Assembly: GCA_004026145.2 (NCBI GenBank)
Contig: CP034975.1
Span: 6,708,610-6,772,609, forward strand
Length of the DNA stretch: 64,000 bases
Direction: 5' to 3'
Origin: Takifugu bimaculatus
Taxonomy: Eukaryota > Chordata > Actinopteri > Tetraodontiformes > Tetraodontidae
Both the position numbers and the translations under genes were made by a program. Below, in pieces: positions 40,301-54,664 of the stretch. The notes below the pieces were generated by a model that was not told the DNA's origin, ran no database searches, and saw only the letters and a program-made list of their open reading frames with translations. Within the stretch, counting starts at the first letter, position 1; each line of letters begins with the position of its first letter.

Positions 40301-43300
40301 GATAGCGATAGTGATTTAGGATTGAATATCAGCCCTTCTGTAGCTGATGAAGAACCACAGGAACCTTCAGTGACTCCTGAAAGTCAGGAAGACAAAGAGC
40401 CATTTTCAATCCCTCCTCAATCAGAAGGAGAAAAGTTCAGTTCTGTAGTTCAGGAAGACAAAGAAACAGCTTCAGTCAGTGAGGAGGATGAAGACTCAGC
40501 TTCAATCTCTCCTCAATCAGAAGGAAATAAGGTCATTTTTGTAAATGAGGAGGATGAAGAACCAGCTTCAATCTCTCCTAGCCCATCTCCATCACTCTCT
40601 TATGATTCAGATGGAGATCCAAAAGCAAGTGAGACCATTTCTGAAAATGAGGAGGATAATGAGTCAGGTTCCTACTCTCCTCATTCAGATGGAGATTTAG
40701 GAGATAAGAGCGTTTCTTTAATTGAGGATGAAGAACCACCTTTAGTCTCTTTTTGTTCAGATAGAGATTTAGGATGGAATATCAGCCCCTCTGTAGCTGA
40801 TGAGGAACCACGGGAATATCCAGCCTCTCCTAAACTGTCCTACTATTCAGAAAGAGATTGCACCATTTCTTCATGTGAAGACGAACCACAAGAAAAGATA
40901 GAGACGTTCAAACACAAGACATATGTCAAGCTGTTCATACATAAGATCATTTATCAAATTTATGCCAAAGCAAATATGAAACCTCCATGCAGTGATGACC
41001 TCATCGCGTACCTCAATGAATACATCTGGGAGAGAGTCAAAGATGAAGATATATGTATCACCGATGACTCATTTAAGAAGATGGACGATAAAATCCAAAA
41101 GATCCTGCGCAAAGAGTTAGGCAATCCAAACAAGGTTCTCTTCTTACTCAAGTACTCGGAGGAGCCAGTCGTTGCAGACTGCATGGTCACCATCTTGCGT
41201 AAACTCGTCAAGAGGCCATCTAAAAAGAGGAACATTTTCTCCAGGTTTTTCTCAAATAAGGCTCAGAAACTTTGGGAGTTTTTAACATGTTGTATCATCC
41301 CTGCTGATGACTGATTACTCGAAGAAATGGTTGCAGTAAGCAACCTGTCGGCAATTTACATCAGGCCACCTATTTAGGGACGAAGCGCCTGTCTACCAGC
41401 GTCGGAGAGTTTGGGTGTTTTCTCTGGTCTCCACGGCGCCCAATGGGAGTGGAGAGCGCGCGAGACTTGACCCCTCTGTTGGCTCCGCTCTGGAGCTCTT
41501 GGTGCACCCCAGAAGACTGGACGAGTTTTCCCCCACGGTCCAGGAGGACTACCAGTTTGTTTGTTAAAGAAAAACTAGTTTTTGGACTTTTTATCACTGC
41601 TTTTTGCCTGCTTTTGGGTCCTGTAAAAACCCCAGCCTTAACACATTTATGTTTTAATTTGATCATTATCTTATCAAAATGTCAAATAAAAATGCCATTT
41701 TTGAATTTCTGCACCTGTTTAGGGCTTTCATGTCATTACAAGACCTTTTTTTTAAACTATAGATGTTAATGTTGGAACACATCCCTCATTCATTCATAAA
41801 CTAGCAGACTAGAGCGTCGCATTGCCATGGGAATTGTATTTTAACACTATCCATGTTCCCTAATTGGAAAGCAGGATAGTCACGTTGGCCATGTTGGTGG
41901 TGATGCTACACAAAGTTCATGCGGGAATTTTTTGCTATGTGAATGAGCTTTTTTTTTTCTTTTAGTGACAACAGGTGCTCCAAGTGGTCCCGGCCCCACC
42001 ACACTTTGAGGTTTTTTCCAAGCATGGATTTTCCCTCCTGTTTAGATAGTCAAAGGGATAGACCCTTCCCTTTCAAGTAACTCATTACAAAATATATTAG
42101 TCAGGATATCACACCCTTGTGTGGCCTGCTGAAGTCACCACTATTCACACCTGACCTTTGGTGACTTATATGAGACATCTACCTATATGTCACCACAGTC
42201 ATCCTTCATTTCTTATTCTCTTCACCTTTTCAAGAACACCTCCATAAGTCAAGCCAACTAGGTCTTGATAGGCAGCATGACTTTGTTTACAGGCAACAGT
42301 CAATTTGAGCCTGTAGTCATCAGGTACCCATGGAGTTCCTGATGTGATGCAGTGTTCTCCTCTCTTTCACCCTCTCCTTCTCTCTCTCCTCTCTCTCTAC
42401 CCAGCCAGCCATCAGCAGGAGGGTCCGCCTACATGAGCTTGGTCCTGCTCAAGGTTTCTTCCTGTTAAAGGGGAGTTTTTCCTTGCCATTGTTGCTTGTC
42501 TGGGGTTAGGCCCTGGGATTCTGGAAAGCGCCTTGAAACAATTTTGATTGTAAAAGACGCTATATAAATAAAAATTGATTGATTGAGATTGATTGAGTTC
42601 TAATTTCACTGGGTTTTCTATCTCAATATGTGCTTGGAACCCAAACAGGCAGGCAAAGTCTTCAGTGGTACAGCTTCTCCTTGCACAAAAACAAATTCCC
42701 AAGAGGCTTGTCTTGTCTGCCTGGGAATTGTCCATGACCGGAGGGCATTGATAAAGCTTTGTGCACATTGTGGCCAGCTTTAGAGTTCAACCTTGGAGAG
42801 ACAGGTAAAGTTTGTGGAGAGAGTGCTTGGAAGGGAAACAATAGAACAAATGGAAGCCCTCCTCTATGCCATGAAGGGTCTAGCTTCCTGTGTGTCTCAC
42901 AGCAAGGACACTCTGTTCAAAGCTGGGAAGACTACATGGAGTTTATTTGACGACTCTCAAAAACAGCTAGCAAAATCAGCCTGCCCATGTTCCCAGGAAG
43001 AAAGAACTGTTTACCCACGCAACAACGTCTAGCTATGGACAGAATATATAACTGGATGGAGAGGAAAAGGCTGGTGGAGTCAACCCATTGCTTATGGGGT
43101 CATCCCTGGCAACTTATCTGGCTCGATTGCATCACAGTATTGCTGGCCCCACACCCTTGCAGCTGGAGATCATCTACAGGTCACATGGAAGCATGGCTCA
43201 TTCTGAACTTGGGACAACTATGCCTCCACAGCAGTTCATAATGTTTGTGGACAGAGCTGAGATAAAGATTAGCAACTCAAAATTAGAGACCATGGTGCTC

Positions 43301-46300
43301 AGACAGAAAAGGGTGGACTGCCCAGTGTCATTGTATAGGAGTGACCGCCCCAAGAGGAGGAGTCCAAGTATCTCAGAATCATAAGATTGACAGTTGGATT
43401 GGAGCAGCATATGCAGTACTGCGGACACCGAGTTGGTCCGCTGTGGAATAGAGAGCTGAGCCAGGAGGCATGGTTCTCTGTTGACCAGCAAATCTACATT
43501 CCAACCCCCTACCAATGGTCATAACATTTGGGTAATGATCGTAAGGACACGATTGAAAATACAAGATGTCAAATGATTTTCCTTCACAGCGTGACTGGGC
43601 TCTGCCTTACAGGTAGGGTGAGGTGGTCAGCCGTCCGTAGGGAGGCTCCTGGATACCTCAATGGGGCATGTCCGTGTTTGCGGCATGCCTATGTTGGAGA
43701 CCCCGGGGCAGACCTAGGATACAGCGGAAAGATCGTATCCCTTCGATGCCCTGAGAACACCATGGAATTCCCATGAGGAGTGGAAGTAGCTGGGAAGAGG
43801 AGTGCTTGGCCTTGCCTGTTGAGGCTGCTACCCCAACTACCTGGATAAGCTGCCAGAAGTTGAAGAACAAGACCTTACCCAAACAAATATTGTGTCATAG
43901 TCTGTAGCAGGATTTTAGATGCCTTTTTTTATGATCAGAAAAAAAGGTTGCAGCATTTGATCATGGATTCATCAGAATTTCAAATGAAAGCTTAAAAAAA
44001 TGGCTAGGCTAATTGTTTTTAAAAGTGACCAAAAATCCTACAATAAAAGTTAGCCAGGTTGACTTGAAAGTTTTTTTCAGAAAAGCTGCTGAAAATGGTA
44101 TTTATGTATAATCAATACTGCAGAAAGTAAGACACAAAAACCAGAACTTGTACTAAACAGAAAAGGTTAATAAAATATATTGGGACCTGGTGAGGTTGTG
44201 CGTGTGTGTATTTTAGGTGATATTTTTGGAACTTGCCTCAACGTGTCCAGGTCAAATAAAAACATCACCCAGAGAATCTAAAGATTGTTACATATATCTT
44301 CCATGTGACAGTTGGGGACTAGACTACAGCCAGTTTGTAGAAGAATAAAAGCACAGTATGATGGCGTATACACAGTTTTAAGCATAGAATTGATGGCCTC
44401 TTATAGTGCCTATATCCAAAAACATGTTATTTGTAGTTTAATTGCTACTTTGTTATTGAGATCCAGATATTTGTTCTATGACAGACACAAGTAATGCATG
44501 AAATTATTTATAAACAAGAGAATAAGGGCAATATATAAATAAAGCAGTTTTGTGACTTTGGAGTTATTATCACAGGTTTAACACACAAAGAGCAGATATG
44601 GATCAAAGCACAACACATTAATTGATAAGGCTTTGATCCTTTAATATATTTTTGTTTAGGTAAGGGAAAAGTATTATATGTTCAACAACAATGCAATAAA
44701 CTATATGCAATAACGAATAATGGAAAAATTAAGCAGCCTTGTTAACACCAGCTCCAGCCCCTGCCCCATTGAACTGGAGGGTCAGGTATTTACAGAATTA
44801 GAAGACACCCCAGTCTCCAACAGATACGTGGTTTTTACAGAGGACCATTTATCAGATAATATATATGACGAGGAAGTTGCAACTTCAGAAGATATTCAGA
44901 CACAAGTAAAAGGGAGGATTGAGACCATTTCTGTAAACAAGGAGGATAATGAGTCAGGTTCCTACTCTCCTCATTCAGATGGAGGTTTAGGAGAAAAGAA
45001 CATTTCTTTAATTATGGATGAACAACTACCTTTAATCTCTTTTTGTTCAGATAGCGATAGTGATTTAGGATTGAATATCAGCCCTTCTGTAGCTGATGAA
45101 GAACCACAGGAACCTTCAGTGACTCCTGAAAGTCAGGAAGACAAAAAGCCATTTTCAATCCCTCCCCAATCAGAAGGAAATAAGGTCATTTTTGTAGATG
45201 AGGAGGATGAAGAACCAGCTTCAATCTCTCCTAGTCCATCTCCATCACGCTCTTATGATTCAGATGGAGATCCAAAAGCAAGTGAGACCATTTCTGTAAA
45301 CAAGGAGGATAATGAGTCAGGTTCCTACTCTCCTCATTCAGATGGAGGTTTAGGAGAAAAGAACGTTTCTTTAATTATGGATGAACAACTACCTTTAATC
45401 TCTTTTTGTTCAGATAGCGATAGTGATTTAGGATTGAATATCAGCCCTTCTGTAGCTGATGAAGAACCACAGGAACCTTCAGTGACTCATGAAAGTCAGG
45501 AAGACAAAAAGCCATTTTCAATCCCTCCTCAATCAGAAGGAAATAAGGTCATTTTTGTAGATGAGGAGGATGAAGAACCAGCTTCAATCTCTCCTAGCCC
45601 ATCTCCATCACGCTCTTATGATTCAGATGGAGATCCAAAAGCAAGTGAGACCATTTCTGTAAACGAGGAGGATAATGAGTCAGGTTCCTACTCTCCTCAT
45701 TCAGATGGAGATTTAGGAGAGAAGACCGTTTCTTTAATTGAGGATGAACAACTACCTTCAGTCTCTTTTTGTTCAGATAGCGATAGAGATTTAGGATTGA
45801 ATATCAGCCCTTCTGTAGCTGATGAAGAACCACAGGAACCTTCAGTGACTCATGAAAGTCAGGAAGACAAAGAAACAGCTTCAGTCAGTGAGGAGGACGA
45901 AGACTCAGCTTTAGTCTCTCCTCGACCAGAAGGAAATAAGGTCATTTTTGTAAATGAGGAGGATGAAGAACCGGCTTCAATCTCTCCTAGCCCATCTCCA
46001 TCACTCTCTTATGATTCAGATGGAGATCCAAAAGCAAGTGAGACCATTTCTGAAAACGAGGAGGATAATGAGTCAGGTTCCTACTCTCCTCATTTAGGAG
46101 ATAAGAGCGTTTCTTTAATTGAGGATGAAGAACCACCTTTAGTCTCTTTTTGTTCAGATAGAGATTTAGGATGGAATATCAGCCCCTCTGTAGCTGATGA
46201 GGAACCACGGGAATATCCAGCCTCTCCTAAACTGTCCTACTATTCGGAAAGAGATTGCACCATTTCTTCATGTGAAGACGAACCACAAGAAAAGATAGAG

Positions 46301-49300
46301 ACGTTCAAACACAAGACATATGTCAAGCTGTTCATACATAAGATCATTTATCAAATTTATGCCAAAGCAAATATGAAACCTCCATGCAGTGATGACCTCA
46401 TCGCGTACCTCAATGAATACATCTGGGAGAGAGTCAAAGATGAAGATATATGTATCACCGATGACTCATTTAAGAAGATGGACGATAAAATCCAAAAGAT
46501 CCTGCGCAAAGAGTTAGGCAATCCAAACAAGGTTCTCTTCTTACTCAAGTACTCGGAGGAGCCAGTCGTTGCAGACTGCATGGTCACCATCTTGCGTAAA
46601 CTCGTCAAGAGGCCATCTAAAAAGAGGAACATTTTCTCCAGGTTTTTCTCAAATAAGGCTCAGAAACTTTGGGAGTTTTTAACATGTTGTATCATCCCTG
46701 CTGATGATTGATTACTCGAAGAAATGGTTGCAGTAAGCAACCTGTCGGCAATTTACATCAGGCCACCTATTTAGGGACGAAGCGCCTGTCTACCAGCGTC
46801 GGAGAGTTTGGGTGTTTTCTCTGGTCTCCACGGCACCCAATGGGAGTGGAGAGCGCACAAGACTTGAAGCTATAGCCATAAAATTATTTTTTCTGTTTTG
46901 TGTATGTGTTCCTACTTACATGTACATTTCGTGTACATCAACAGTTGCTACCTGAGTATTGTTCCAATTCAAGTACCCTAACTGCCCATTTTATCAAGTA
47001 CGCGTCAGACCTGATTTGTGTGGACTTGGGACAGCTATGTATCCCACAATGCCTTTCACCACGACCATCAAGAGCCGCAGCAGCGGCAGAAAGTACGATT
47101 CACTTTAATCAAGTGTAATTCTGCTAAAACCGTTTTCACAATCACTCATATTGATCAGCTGCACCTCGATATTGGATTCATGGATTTGGCGATGGAAGGA
47201 CTGCTCCTTCTGCTCCTCCTGCTGCTGCATTATAAACTGCTTTGAGACTTGTGTCTAATGGGATGTCTTTGGTTTACCACCCTGTGTTTTCAAATAAAAG
47301 CCAGTAAAACAGATGAAGTGTCCTACATTGTAAAGGGGGAGGGTCTTCATGGGCTTGTACTGCTTCAGGGGGTCCATTTTGTACAGGTGACGGTCAGTGA
47401 TGAGCACAGCTCGGTCCTCCGCCCTATGGAAACGGTTGATCTGACAAACACAAAGCTCGACTTTAGGCACTTCATCCAAAACCCTAGCAACGCCGGCTGC
47501 GTGCCAGATGGATGATTTCTAAGTCTTCTCACCTTGCGGACATTGCAGGAGAACAGAACCCGCATGAATTTGTCTTTCCGCTGCAGCTCACTGGTAATTA
47601 GCGCAAACGATGCAGCCGTGTCGGGGCTGTCGCGCTTCTGCTGAGAGAGTTTAGTCTATGTCACCGACTCTTGCATGCAACACTTGACAAACAGACAAAC
47701 AATGAGCTCCACCATCTCTCACACCTACCAGGTAGTTTCCTTCCCAAGTCCTCTGGAGACCCATGTCGGCTCTCTGGCCCTTCAGGGCTTCCAGACTGGC
47801 GACCTTTGCCCTCACCTGCAGGGTCTCCTCTGGAGTCAGGCCTTTGATTAGCGTCCAAGCCCACCACCTGGGGAAAGATGCGTTCAAAGACACAGAAAGA
47901 GGGGAAGAAAAAAACGGTAAGAAGAAAAATCGACTTTTCTTCGTCGGCAGAGTGAGTTCAGCCGAGATCGCGGCAGCCCTCAGCTGCACCGCGCTGACCT
48001 TTCCCTCACACATGCCGACAGCCAACATCATGTTTCAGGAAAGCTTTTCTCTCTTTCTGCCTTCAGCTTCAAAGGAGGAGGAGCAACGGGAACAGACATT
48101 GGGATGAAAGGCAGAGATGAGTCTTTGACGGCGGAAGGAAAATCAATACGCAGCGCGATCCCGAGGCAGAAGGAAACACGTGTGAGCCGCTCCGAACAGA
48201 CTCGTCCGGATAGAAAATAACACCGGAGAATGTGCGATTTCCCCCTTTCCGACAGATCCGCTCTTGGAATTTCAAATGCTGAAACAAAACCTGACAAGGT
48301 TTTCGACCGGGTACCTGCTGTAGATGCTTCGGAGCGCCTCTTCGAACTTGCGCAGGACTTTAGGGGGTGTGGGCCACTTCACCTGCCTGCCGTAGTCCTT
48401 CATGGAGCGCACGTTTCTGAAGCGCCTGTTGACCTCGCGGATGTAGGACTTGACCTTATAGCATCTGTAGGCCCGCAGGATGACGAGTGCTGCCCTCATC
48501 CGCCTGTAACGCATTCTGGCTAACGTGCCTCGCCACACCTGCAGACACAGCACGCCAAGGTACATGTTCACATATCTGGATTTAAAAAGACAATCACGTG
48601 TTTATGATACGGCTTTGAAACAACCGACTCTCTGTAGCCGATGTGAAATCTTCCTCACCCCCCCGCCACAGAGTCCCCCCCCCCTCCGTGTGTGCTCAGG
48701 CGTTACACTGACTAACTTCATCACTGATCTCAGTTAAGATGCCGCACACAAGGAGGCCACATGGTACGTGGGTCTTTGCCAGATCGTCAGCGGTTTGAGC
48801 TACAAAGCGCTAATTAAATCAGGAATCTGCGAAGCTGCAGGAGACAAAAACCAGAAAGAAACATCTTGCGGCCTGATGGTAAGTGTCTGCCCCCTCTTCT
48901 GAGCCTCATTACAGCGTGTGACAGGTGGAAAGTGGCGAGAACTAAGAGTGATGACGAGTCCAACCACCATCCAAACACCATAAACACCATTCCCCCCTCC
49001 CCCGGTGATGACGCCAGCAAGCTGATGAAGACGACACTCGAGGGAAGGCAGATAAATCAGGCCAATAACAAGGGCCCCGACTGCCTGCCCCCTCACTCTG
49101 CTGGCCAATAAAGACATCTGATTATTCTTTAAGAGACTCTGCCATCATGGGGGGGTTGGGGGGGTGCCCACATCCCGCTCTGGGGGCCGGGATTTACGAT
49201 CTGATCAAAGCCAGCCTGGGGATCTGGGACAGATTGGCTTTTTATTTGTGGGCGGGGTGGTGCATGCTGGTTAAATACACCAGGCGTGACGCACAGAGGC

Positions 49301-52300
49301 AACTGATGGGCCTTCAGGACAAGCAGGGGAGGGGGTCGCTACGCTCCGCTATTTGATATAGTCGACGTTCATCGGGAGATGAGAGAATCGTGACACCGCC
49401 GCGATGGAAAGATCTGAGGCTGCAGCTCTGATGAAACAGCCGTTTAACAAGCTGCGGCGTTAGCAAGTTTAAAAGAACCGTACGGGAACTTTCACATTGT
49501 TTCATCATCGGAACAAACGGCTGGACCAATTTCAGACGCGGAAAGAGGGACAGGACCGTCGGCTCACCTGACACTTCCCACATCCTCTGGGGGTTTCCGG
49601 CGACAGGCTCGATGCTCTCGGAGGGAGGCAGAATCGAGAGAGCGTGGCACAATTTCGAGTGGTGGGAATGTTCTTTGGCCGCAGGCTGTCACAGGGAGAC
49701 GCCAGGCCAGGGGAAGGGGCAGGCGGCCATTATCATAAGTCAATGGCGTGCTCTAGCGAGCAGCGCTCTCCCACCTCTAAGCCACGACGATTCTCCTCAG
49801 GTCACGCTAACGTTTTAATCTCTGCGCTAACGTAGCATGCGTACACTGCACAGGCGGATCCAGAACAGCACAATCTAATTAAAAAGGGTGCTATTGGAGG
49901 GTAAATTGAACGGCTTTGAATGGTTCATCCATCAACTACATGGGACAGGAGGGAATAGATTGGTAGAGTATTGCTGGTTGTCAGCAGTTCCAGCTCTGAA
50001 GGACACAGCTTCAGTAAAACAGCACCAATCCAGCTAAAAATAAAAAGAAGAGATGGGAACAGAAATACACCATTGTTGAGTCTGGTCCCGTTCAAGGTTT
50101 CTTCCTGTTCAAGGGAGGTCTTGTTTTTCTTTCTTCATTTTTAAAGAAAACTGAGATAAATTGACCTATAGGGCAGATAAACTTTGGCTGGTTTCCATGG
50201 AAACAGATTTGATTTTCGCCGGTTTTGTAAAGGGAAGGATATTTTTACAGATGGCAGAGAAACACGCGAAAGGCCAGCTGCGTTGTACCGCTCGCATTTG
50301 TAAAGTGATTATCAAAGGTCAGGACACAAATATCGAGGAGGAGTCACAGGATCAGTGCTAATATTAGCCAACGAGAGACATCCCAGCTTCACTGCTACCG
50401 TGGAAAAAACTGAAAACAGCCAAAGCGTCCTTCAGCGGTTAGCCTCAACCGGGATAGACGGGGAGGGGGGGGAAGATCCCCCGTCACCGCCGCTGCTCTG
50501 ACAAGCGGCGACAGTTAAGGCGATGTGGATGACTGAGCCTGAGTTTATGAAATATTCATTATAACAGAGGGAAGGAGGGGGTGCAATGTATAATTTATGA
50601 AATCTGTATTTATATGTTAGACTGGGGGCAGATTTTGTCAAAGCTATGAAGAACGTGTCTGCCTGACTGGAGAGCCCCTCCCACCACCAGTCACAGGCCC
50701 CGCCTCCTCACTCTATGGGAGGTAATCATTTAAAGGTTTAAAGTGCTGAGCTGCACCAACGATCGAATGTGGGGACACAAAGGCTTTGGTTCTCTATCGC
50801 CCCCTGATGGGAGCAGGAAACAAAACTACAGCAACATGTTAGCATTACATCTATTAGTGTCAATGATGGCAGTTCCCATCAAAGAGACACGTTTTTGTCC
50901 TTTAGGGCGTTTGAGCCGAGCGATGCGACATCGTCTGATCCGCTGCTCTGCCGGCTTTGTGGCGGTGGAAAAGCCGCCTCTCCTCCAGGAATTCCCCCGG
51001 GAATGAACGGACACCGATCCTGGAAGTAAGAGGCAGGATTCTCCCCCAGGGAAAAGGGGAAGGACCCCCCCCCCCTTCCCGAGGGTCACGGATCAATCCC
51101 AAGGTCAGCAGAGCCTACCAGAGATCCACGAAGTGAAGGAATCTGACGTCTTTACAGTGACGTCAAAGAAAATACGTGACAAAGCGACGCCGCGGCAGCA
51201 GCTTGGCGCCAGGCTAAACGCTACCTGGTCGGATTCTGACCTTCTGGAGGAAGAGGACGATTCTCTGGACCATCTCGGCCCGCTGCTCCTCCAGGCTGAA
51301 CAGGGTGCGCGGCGTGCGGACGAAGACCTTGGTCTTGCCGTAGGCCACGTCGTGGTCAAATCCACAGCCCTGCAGGAGCCTCTTGACCGCGTCCTTATCT
51401 GACCCCAGGTCGTGATTGGGCCAGGTGAACTCTGAGATCATCTTATACCTGCAGGAGGAAGCGAAAGCCATGCTTTTCATTTCTGTTGCTAACAGTGTCG
51501 CTGAGGTGAGGCGTGTTCTGGTCGGAGTGACTAAAGGTGAGAAACAACGAGCGCTCATCGACAAGGCCATAAAAGGGGGAATCTGTTATTAGATGAACAA
51601 TCAATGCGGCCGCTGGGTGTCAGGTCCGTTCATTCTTTGGACCTTTTTTATCTGGGGAAACTGCAGAGCACCGTCTTAATGACTCAACAGGCGCGGGCTT
51701 CAGCTTCCGGTGTGGCGCCTGGAAACCACATCGTTTAATACGTGATAAAGGGGATTAATTATTGCGGCGCACCTGCAGCCCGCCCAGTGGCGGTTAGGGG
51801 TAATTTTACATCCCGAAAAGTCTTTCCAGGGCGATAATTACTATGAAATATGAGACCTGTGAGGCTTTTATGCCCTTTTCTCCTCAGTCATGATGTCAGA
51901 GAAACAGCAGTATAACAATAGTGACTTAAAGAGGATCAGGAGGCCACGCCCACCGCCGGTGCCTGTGGTTTTACTGCATTGAAAACTGTATTTAAAACAA
52001 TGATAAAAGGCGCAACTCTACTGTTAAATCTGGGAGGCGCTACCTCTGCAGGAAGCGGGGGTACGTCTGTCTGTAGGCGAAGCCGGCGCGCCGCACTCGG
52101 ACGTTCTCCAGCAGCCCGAGGTACTCCACCTGATGGCGGCAGCGCTCCTCCTCAAACAGCAGCGGGGACTTGACGTCGTTGGGCTTGACGCAGCGGACGT
52201 AGTAGGGTTCCTGCAGAGGGCGGCAGGGCGTTAACAACGGCGGCGGGAGCCTTGAGGCGTGGCGGCCGACTCCTCACCTTGCTGGCCAGGTTCTCCACCA

Positions 52301-54623
52301 GCGAGATCATGGAGTTCTTGAAGAGCGTCGCCGCCGTCAGAGGTCGTTTGGTGACCTCGGTGATGCTCAGCTTGCCCTCGGGCCACATGACCTTCAGCAC
52401 AGGGTTCGAACTGGAGGAACCCAACGGAGCAGAAGTCAAATGTGTCAATGACAGGAAGTGGCTGAACTCCATGTTTACGTTTAAGTTAAGAGCCGGACTG
52501 AGGTCGTCAGTAGTCGGAGGTGTTTTTTTTTTAAGTGTGTGTCACCTGTTGTACAAGAGTCTCTTGAAATCCTGGAACAGAGTGTCTTTGTTCTTGTCGA
52601 TGAAGCCCACCACCGAGTACCTGTGGAAACAGCAACGCCGCTTAGCCGTGCGCTACTTCCTGTCAGGTAAAAAGAGCTAGCTAAATGCTAGTTCTGGGGT
52701 GCCGGTCCCTTTCTACTGGTGCCGCCATGATTCTACAGGACTGAACTATTAATCAGTCTTTCATAACCGCCACTGATGTGTTGATTTTATAATAAAATTG
52801 CAATAAAACCCAGGAACAACATGTGGCTAGCTAGCTATCTTAATGGAGCCTCCCCCTCACATGTTCTTTGATCGCTTCCCAGCATTAAAACATCTTTTTT
52901 TTTAAACATAACACCAAATCCTCATCAGGCATTCTTTCATTAGCCAACAGTGTCAAAGCCAAAGCTAACGTGAATTCAAAAGGCCACAGCGTGTTTAAAT
53001 GGCAGCTGTCTAAATATAGCTCTGCAGGCAAATATACACATTAATGTGTTCAGTTAGCGGCTAAGTGCTTCACTCTAAAAGAGGCTCAAGGATCAATCCT
53101 GCCTCCCCCAGGGGAGGGGAGGCGCGGAGGGGGGGTGGGGGAGGCACTCAGCCCTCACAAATGAACTCTCTGTGTCTCCATCACATCATTTGGAGAGTTT
53201 TCAAGTGTAATTGATGAATTTAAATGGCGTTTAAACCCTTTATCGCGTTAACAGTGGTGCACTTTTGGAATTCCTAACTAGCAACAACGTCGGGGTACTC
53301 AGACGGTTCAACTCAGACGGGTTCTGTTTTATTTAAGAATCTGAAAAGATTCTTTCTTCATGAATATGTAAAAATGTACAGGTGTGAAAATGGAGGGCGC
53401 GCTCCTGGTGCATGAATGAGGATACTCACACCACGTCACCGGCGTAGTGCCTGAGCCGGAAGTCTCGGTCAAACTCCAAACTCTTGTCTGTGGGCGAGAG
53501 CTGCAGAGACACGACACGTTACCCAGAATGCACCAGCACCCTCTCTCATCAAGACCATCTCTGAGGAACAGACTGTCAAGAGCCGGAAGGACTCGTGAAC
53601 CCACAGGTGGATCAACATGATCAGCATCCAAACAGGTGTTACTACATTCACAGAGCATCCCAGAGGACGACTGGGCCTCTCCTCTGCTCTCCCTCTCCTC
53701 TTCCTCTCCTCTTCCTCTCCTCTCCTCCCCTCTTCCTCCCCTCTGCTCTGCTCTTCCTCCCCTCTGCTCTTCCTCCTCCTCCTCCCCTCTCCTCTTTCTC
53801 CTCCTCTGCTCTTCCTTTTCCTCTGCTCTTCCTCTCCTCCTCTGCTCTTCCTCTCCTCCTCTGCTCTTCCTTTTCTCTGCTCTTCCTCTCCTCCTCTGCT
53901 CTTCCTTTTCTCTGCTCTTCCTCCTCTTTTCTTCCTTTTCTCTGCTCTTCCTCCTCTTCTCTTCCTTTTCTCTGCTCTTCATTTTCCTCTGCTCTTCCTC
54001 TCCTCCTCTGCTCTTCCTTTTCTCTGCTCTTCATTTTCCTCTGCTCTTCCTCTCCTCCTCTGCTCTTCCTTTTCTCTGCTCTTCCTTTTCTCCTCCTTTA
54101 AGCTTCTGATGCAGAAACAACCAGGAACATCAGACTGAAACTGATCTTAGGGAATGAAGGATAAAGTGGGGATGAAGACAGCCGAGGAGGAGGAGGAGGA
54201 GGTATGTAGGTTAGTCAGCAGAGAGAAGCCTGAATGGAAGTGAAGCCAGGCCTGTCACATCCTGGCAGCAGCCTCTGAGGACGTCTCCAGGCTCCTCACA
54301 GCCAGGAGAACCACGTGATCTTCGCTCCTTATAAACAAACATCAGACGACTTCAAGAAGACCAATTAAGCCTTAATTATCCCAGACCTGCTGGCTGATAA
54401 GAGTCTGGAGGAGGAGCAGGGCTGACTGCATCACTGGTTCTGACTGGTTTACTGCTGGACTGGTTGGACCCGTGGATCAGTGTGGACCAACAGCCCAGCT
54501 AAGCACCCTGACAGCACAGGTGGGCCTGACTGGGTCTGAGAGCAGAAGTATCAGAATAAAGCTTCTAAACTTCTACCTGTCGGCTATTTCTGTCTGCAGA
54601 GTCTCTGAGCAGCAGTGACTGAA

Positions 54624-54664
<41 letters not shown>

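Larger units (their letters stand above)
13165..46867 (+). repeat. Head-to-tail array of a 5.05-kb gene unit, 6.5 copies
   Basis: Seven direct copies start at 13165, 18221, 23276, 28331, 33748, 38795 and 43910, each with the same bases GGATTTTAGATGCC (one or two changes in later copies). Unit lengths are 5056, 5055, 5055, 5417, 5047 and 5115 bp; the seventh stops after 2958 bp. The size differences come mainly from internal repeats in the ORF. Copies 1-3 differ by very few bases over 5 kb; copies 6 and 7 are slightly more diverged. The array sits wholly within one myo1d intron, in the opposite orientation. Confidence 0.97.

Noticed and set aside
13165..46867. The array as a satellite or rDNA-like non-coding repeat
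   Set aside because: Long open frames, frame-preserving indels and constant N- and C-terminal sequence in five copies fit a gene array better.
47018..47245. 75-aa plus-strand ORF ending in a run of leucines, just right of the array
   Set aside because: The leucines come from a CTC/CTG-rich stretch; no homologous frame or context. A transposase N-terminus was considered but not supported.
53329..53982. 217-aa minus-strand ORF rich in Lys, Glu and Arg, and its plus-strand Leu/Ser counterparts
   Set aside because: Products of the polypyrimidine tract. The ORF runs through a real myo1d exon in the wrong frame.
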